Origin: Clostridia bacterium
GTDB taxonomy: Bacteria > Bacillota > Clostridia > Oscillospirales > Acutalibacteraceae
NCBI GenBank assembly: GCA_900769375.1
Contig: CAAGGN010000224.1
Location: 1-25,952 of the forward strand
Length of the DNA stretch: 25,952 bases
Reading direction: 5' to 3'
In this document: one piece after another, positions 22,911 to 25,952 of the stretch
Position numbering within the stretch: the stretch's first letter is position 1
How the letters are laid out: the number at the start of each line of letters is the position of its first letter
Notes under the pieces: generated by a model
The model's database searches: none
Seen by the model: only the letters and a program-made list of their open reading frames with translations
Told to the model about the DNA's origin: nothing
Translations under genes and position numbers: made by a program

Positions 22911-24971
22911 TTACTGCGCAGTTTTGCTTTCAACTATTTTAACTATAATTACCGTATAAGCCGTGGGGTCGTATTTAGAGGTTACCTTAATAGCAACCGT
23001 ATCTCCCACGTTAAGCTCATTACTTACAGCCGTATAGGTAGCGGTTTTGCCGTTTGCGGTAAGCGAACCCACGTTTTTTTGAGTCCATCCGTAACCGCCA
23101 CCGTATGTATGAGGTTGACCGTCGCCTGCGGCAACGTAATCGTTTTTGCCCCAGATTTCCCAAGTAACGTTTGCAAGGTCGGCGGATGCGCCGTTTAAAA
23201 TAGCATTGCCGCTACTGTCCTTAGTACCGTATATAGCGTCCACGTCGAAGGTTATGCTTTCGCCCTTAACCATCTGCACCTCGGCTTTTTCTTCACCGGT
23301 TACAACCTGCACCTGCTCATCCATAGTGGTATAGATGATAAGCATATGCTCATTGGCGGTTAGAGTATCGGAAATTACGCCGTTGCTATTAGCGGTTACA
23401 ACCTTATCAGCAACGGGTAAAAGGTCGCCGTCGGGATAGTATCTGCCCGTATCGGCGCAATCGTCCTCATCATTCCAATTACCTTTTTCATCCTGAACAT
23501 TCTCTATATCCTTGGGATAATAGTAAACTATTCTCTTAAATTTCTTATTTGCCGCCTTGGAACCGATATTTACGGTAAGGTTACGCTCTGAAGTATTTTC
23601 CTTAACCTCGGCAACCACAACAACGTCATTATTCTTAAGATATGAGGAGGCAATTATATCCTCGGAATCGCAATTTGTAGTAACGATTTTGCTCTTTTTG
23701 GGAATATATCTCATAAGAAGTCCCTGATAAGCATAGATATCGGAAACGGTATTAAGGCCCTGCGAGGGACAGAGCCAAAGGTCAGAATTACGACCGCTAT
23801 GACCTACGGAGGTGGGCTTTGGTATATATTCACCCATAAAGAACCATCTCGCGCTTCCGCCAACACCCGCATTGCTTTGGGCTATTACCATACTTGCTTC
23901 GTTAATGCCAAATTCGAGACCCTTTTTTTGTTCGGCGTTAAGCTCTATTATCCTTGAAGGATAGCCCGCAAATTCGGTTATGTAAAGGTTGGGAACATTG
24001 GTTGTAAGTTTCTTAAACTGGTCTAAATAATATGTGTAAAGAGTATATCCGTCCTTTAAATCCAGACCTATCTCATAGTTATCAAGCTGATTAAGATATG
24101 TATGGGTTGCAAGATAATCGTAGGCATTATTGCCTTTGGCATCTATCTGCTCTTCTCTTGCAACATTAAAGAAACTGATAGCACCATTTTTTTCTTTTTC
24201 TTCGTGCCACCAAGCAGAAAAATCGGTACCGCAAATGCGAACAAGGTCTCTCTTGCCTTCTTTAACAAATTTATTATGTACTTCAAGAACCATTCTTGAG
24301 TAGTAAACACGCTTATCGAGAACGGTTTCATAGTTGGCGCCGTTAACCTCGTTATAGAAGGAGAAATACTGAACGTTGGTAAGTCCCTCAACGTAATAAA
24401 GCTGATACCATAGTTCATATGCGGCTTGGGCGAATGCCTCCAAATTCTTTGGCGCTGCGCGGGTACCGTCAGAGCCGTAACGGGAAGATCCGGGAATTCC
24501 AAACCAATCCTGCATTTCGGGCGCAACAATACCGCCGAAGTTAAGCTGGATTATAGTTCCCGCTTCCTTAAGCATCTTAACTCTGATAACAAAGTTTTTA
24601 TATTCAATGGTATCAAAATTATAAATACCATTGTTCCATTTATATTCCTGAGTTTCCGCATTTTCCTCAAGATTTACAATCCACTGAGGATAGAACATCA
24701 TTCTCATAAATGCGGGCTTTACGATATTGGAACGCTTATCATTAACACGCTGATAAGCATCGTTCATACCGTAATAATAAGGTCCGCACCAAAGGTTATC
24801 CCCAAGGCCTTCATAGCTCTCTTGAATAACGCTTTCGGTATTTACGGTTATGGTTCTGCTTGTGCTGGTGCTTCCTGCAGAAGAAACGGCAACTGAAGCA
24901 ATGGCAATTACCAAACACATGGCAAAAGCAGTGACGACCGTGAGAATTCTTTTAGTTGAAAAATTTCTCAT
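22911..24971 (-). CDS. Secreted glycoside hydrolase, clan GH-A-like
   Basis: 686 residues with an N-terminal signal peptide (about 1-32, cleavage near VSSA-GS). The catalytic TIM barrel spans roughly 50-425. The acid/base is probably E208, after N207, in YFSFYNEVNG; the nucleophile is probably E333 in NLYITEFAGYP. NE at the end of strand 4 and ITEF at the end of strand 7 are the clan GH-A hallmarks. ARWFFMGEY (374-382) resembles strand 8. The GH family is uncertain (GH39-, GH30- or GH79-like). A beta domain (about 430-555) and an Ig/Big-like domain (about 570-686) follow. There is no dockerin, unlike the next gene. GGAGG (24978-24982) fixes the start. It leads the operon with the discoidin-dockerin protein and probably cleaves an extracellular polysaccharide. 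Confidence 0.82.
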   Translation of the reverse strand: MRNFSTKRILTVVTAFAMCLVIAIASVAVSSAGSTSTSRTITVNTESVIQESYEGLGDNLWCGPYYYGMNDAYQRVNDKRSNIVKPAFMRMMFYPQWIVNLEENAETQEYKWNNGIYNFDTIEYKNFVIRVKMLKEAGTIIQLNFGGIVAPEMQDWFGIPGSSRYGSDGTRAAPKNLEAFAQAAYELWYQLYYVEGLTNVQYFSFYNEVNGANYETVLDKRVYYSRMVLEVHNKFVKEGKRDLVRICGTDFSAWWHEEKEKNGAISFFNVAREEQIDAKGNNAYDYLATHTYLNQLDNYEIGLDLKDGYTLYTYYLDQFKKLTTNVPNLYITEFAGYPSRIIELNAEQKKGLEFGINEASMVIAQSNAGVGGSARWFFMGEYIPKPTSVGHSGRNSDLWLCPSQGLNTVSDIYAYQGLLMRYIPKKSKIVTTNCDSEDIIASSYLKNNDVVVVAEVKENTSERNLTVNIGSKAANKKFKRIVYYYPKDIENVQDEKGNWNDEDDCADTGRYYPDGDLLPVADKVVTANSNGVISDTLTANEHMLIIYTTMDEQVQVVTGEEKAEVQMVKGESITFDVDAIYGTKDSSGNAILNGASADLANVTWEIWGKNDYVAAGDGQPHTYGGGYGWTQKNVGSLTANGKTATYTAVSNELNVGDTVAIKVTSKYDPTAYTVIIVKIVESKTAQ

Positions 24972-25007
24972 ATTTGACCTCCGAATACTATATTCCCATA
25001 ATATATT

Positions 25008-25036
25008 ATTATATATGAAATTTTCATATTAGTCAA
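25008..25036 (-). promoter_or_regulatory. Promoter of the secreted hydrolase operon with an embedded operator
   Basis: On the minus strand, TTGACT (25031-25036), a 17-bp spacer and a perfect TATAAT (25008-25013). The spacer carries a perfect palindrome, ATATGAAA-n-TTTCATAT (25013-25029, 8-bp arms, one central base), as expected for a repressor site. The cognate regulator is not identifiable; the two small regulators in the window have different operator sequences beside their own genes. Confidence 0.72.
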
Positions 25037-25090
25037 CGAAATATAGATGCTATCGCACTTTGTTTTCTGCTGAACACCCAAAATAAAAAA

Positions 25091-25173
25091 CGGGAGGGGT
25101 GCGGGTGTCCGGTGGACACCTCTGCAAAGGGCGCAAAACAAAAAAACGGGAGGGCACAGAGACCCTCCCCTAC
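25091..25173. repeat. MITE-like element, left-truncated copy
   Basis: Contains the family core GCGGGTGTCCGGTGGACACC and ends in the 27-bp right repeat (25147-25173), but has no left terminal repeat. On the minus strand the GGGAGGG/CCCTCCC hairpin (25148-25169) runs straight into seven T residues (25140-25146). It therefore forms a good intrinsic terminator for the ribbon-helix-helix gene at 25227. The rest of the 24972-25226 gap holds the hydrolase promoter and AT-rich sequence without a gene. Confidence 0.78.
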
Positions 25174-25226
25174 ATTTATTTCTGCGGTTCGAATGTTAAC
25201 ACAGTTTTATGATTTCTATTTATTTG

Positions 25227-25388
25227 TTAAAACTCTATTTTGCCGTGCTCACTTTCAAACTTCTCAACAGCATCTCTGATAAGTATTAAAATCTCGCTGT
25301 TTGCGCTTCTTCCCTCATAATCGGCAAGAACATGCAGTTTGTTTAGCATTTCCTCATCAATTCTTATAGATAAACTCTTAATAGCCAT
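25227..25388 (-). CDS. Small ribbon-helix-helix (Arc/MetJ-type) DNA-binding protein
   Basis: 53 residues. Translated by hand it reads a strand MAIKSLSIRID, helix A from about residue 12 (EEMLNKLHVLADYE), a turn GRSANS, and helix B SEILILIRDAVEKFES: a complete RHH domain and little else. The strand residues (K4, S5, S7, R9) would contact DNA as a dimer. The ATG at 25388 has GAGGT 6 nt upstream. It is divergent from the right zinc-ribbon gene, occupying the place that the XRE gene has beside the left copy. It probably represses that gene and itself, or acts as an antitoxin-like regulator. Confidence 0.85.
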   Translation of the reverse strand: MAIKSLSIRIDEEMLNKLHVLADYEGRSANSEILILIRDAVEKFESEHGKIEF

Positions 25389-25410
25389 ATCATAACCTCA
25401 CTATAGAATT

Positions 25411-25466
25411 ATTATATGTTTATTTTAGTTCTATTTTGTGATATAATTGTGGTTGTGAACACAATT
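25411..25466. promoter_or_regulatory. Divergent promoters and operator between the RHH and right zinc-ribbon genes
   Basis: On the plus strand a perfect TATAAT (25442-25447) has only a weak -35 (TTTATT, 25419-25424). On the minus strand TATAAT (25411-25416) should serve the RHH gene. An inverted repeat AATTGTG (25445-25451) and CACAATT (25460-25466), with a further TTGTG half-site at 25453-25457, overlaps the plus -10 box and predicted transcript start. It is a plausible RHH operator and is unrelated to the AAGGGAA-type sites of the left cassette. Confidence 0.6.
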
Positions 25467-25498
25467 CGCGTTCAAATTATATCTAAATGAGGTGTTTT

Positions 25499-25690
25499 AT
25501 GTTCAAATTACGCTGTTACGATTGTCTTAAAAAGCAATATCCGCTAATTAGCAAAAACCAATTAACCTTTTCCAAACAAAAAAGGATATGCCCTATTTGT
25601 CAGAGAGAGGAATATATAGTAATCGCTTTTTCGAATACGCCGCAAAAAGACGACGATAAAAACTGCATTTTTCCATTGAGATTAGATTAA
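25499..25690 (+). CDS. Small four-cysteine zinc-ribbon protein (right copy), function unknown
   Basis: 63 residues from the ATG at 25499, chosen because the homologous copy starts with the same MFKLRC; GAGGTG is 4 nt upstream. An earlier ATG at 25487 overlaps that site. Zinc knuckles C6-Y-D-C9 and C31-P-I-C34 are conserved; an extra Cys (C56) is not in the left copy. It is 46/63 identical to the protein at 17688, with a 17-base identical stretch in the middle of the gene (caatatccgctaattag). It lies in the same orientation, about 7.8 kb away, so the pair forms a direct repeat around the secreted operon. No terminator other than the following repeats is clear. Confidence 0.82.
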   Translation: MFKLRCYDCLKKQYPLISKNQLTFSKQKRICPICQREEYIVIAFSNTPQKDDDKNCIFPLRLD

Positions 25691-25705
25691 TTCATATAAT
25701 ATTTT

Positions 25706-25731
25706 GTAGGGGGTGGCATCCTTGACACCCC
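25706..25731. repeat. Short GC-rich hairpin repeat next to the terminal MITE-like element
   Basis: GTAGGGGGTGG at the start and GACACCCCG at the end, pairing GGGGTG with CACCCC. It shares the GTAGGGG opening of the 8491 family but not its inner sequence. It lies just after the right zinc-ribbon gene. Confidence 0.5.
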
Positions 25732-25762
25732 GTCGGCTTCGCATTTTCTATATTTCCTATTG

Positions 25763-25952
25763 GTAGGGGAGGGTCTCTGCGCCCTCCCGTTAATTTTGCG
25801 GAAAATAAATTGTTTTTGTAATGGGAGGGGCGCGGGTGTCCGGTGGACACCTCTGCAAAGCAGAAGCGCCGACCGAGGCGGCAGCCGAGAACTCCATCCC
25901 GCTTGCTTTTTTTATTTTTTATTTTTCGGGAGGGCACAGAGACCCTCCCCTA
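25763..25952. repeat. MITE-like element, long copy running to the window edge
   Basis: The left repeat at 25763-25789 is identical to that of the 8491 element. The right repeat at 25927-25952 lacks only its final base, cut by the window edge, and matches the inverse of the left at all but one position. The core GCGGGTGTCC...CTCTGC is at 25832-25856. At ≥190 bp it is longer than the 133-bp copy, with extra AT-rich sequence near both ends. It has no credible coding capacity. Confidence 0.78.

Noticed and set aside
25692..25937. 81-codon minus-strand frame at the right end
   Set aside because: It is translated repeat sequence; contains both MITE-like ends and no start signal.
25091..25952. CRISPR array suggested by recurring GC-rich repeats
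   Set aside because: Copies are inverted pairs of unequal spacing with conserved interiors, not evenly spaced direct repeats with unique spacers; no cas genes.

Overview
The window looks like a chromosomal segment of a low-to-mid GC Clostridia bacterium. A gut or rumen Oscillospirales/Ruminococcaceae-type organism is my best guess. The reasons are consensus sigma-A promoters, strong GGAGG ribosome binding sites, a dockerin-tailed secreted protein, GH127-type carbohydrate metabolism and a mnmE-mnmG-rsmG-parB gene order. No rRNA, tRNA, CRISPR array or insertion-sequence transposase was seen.

Layout. 1-797 (-) is an M14 zinc carboxypeptidase cut by the window edge; its last ~17 codons are not carboxypeptidase but the signature of ribosomal protein L4, so the extreme left end is probably an assembly chimera. 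923-4574 (+) holds a PF12897-type PLP aminotransferase, then secD and secF behind a perfect TTGACA-17-TATAAT promoter. 4692-10335 (-) is a carbohydrate block: a GH127-like beta-L-arabinofuranosidase and two paralogous ~540-residue proteins with a deacetylase/GH57-like look and no firm family, each with its own promoter. 10430-12078 (-) is an Lrp/AsnC regulator translationally coupled to a class I aminotransferase. 12216-17139 (+) is mnmE-mnmG-rsmG followed by a divergent ParB-like gene without a parA.

17390-25690 is the accessory part. A secreted two-gene operon (clan GH-A-like hydrolase, then a 1657-residue protein with discoidin-like repeats and a dockerin) is flanked by two same-orientation copies of a 63-residue four-cysteine zinc-ribbon gene (46/63 residues identical). 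Each copy is divergently paired with a small DNA-binding protein of a different fold: XRE for the left copy, ribbon-helix-helix for the right copy. Palindromic operator-like sites overlap both divergent promoter regions and the hydrolase promoter.

A family of short non-coding repeats with 27-bp terminal inverted repeats (MITE-like) occurs at 8491-8623, 25091-25173 (left end missing) and 25763-window end, with collapsed or related hairpins at 4646-4674 and 17354-17377. Some copies seem to serve as transcription terminators.

The most novel-looking items are the twin regulator/zinc-ribbon cassettes, the discoidin-dockerin protein with no visible catalytic domain, and the paired NodB-like paralogs with related promoters.
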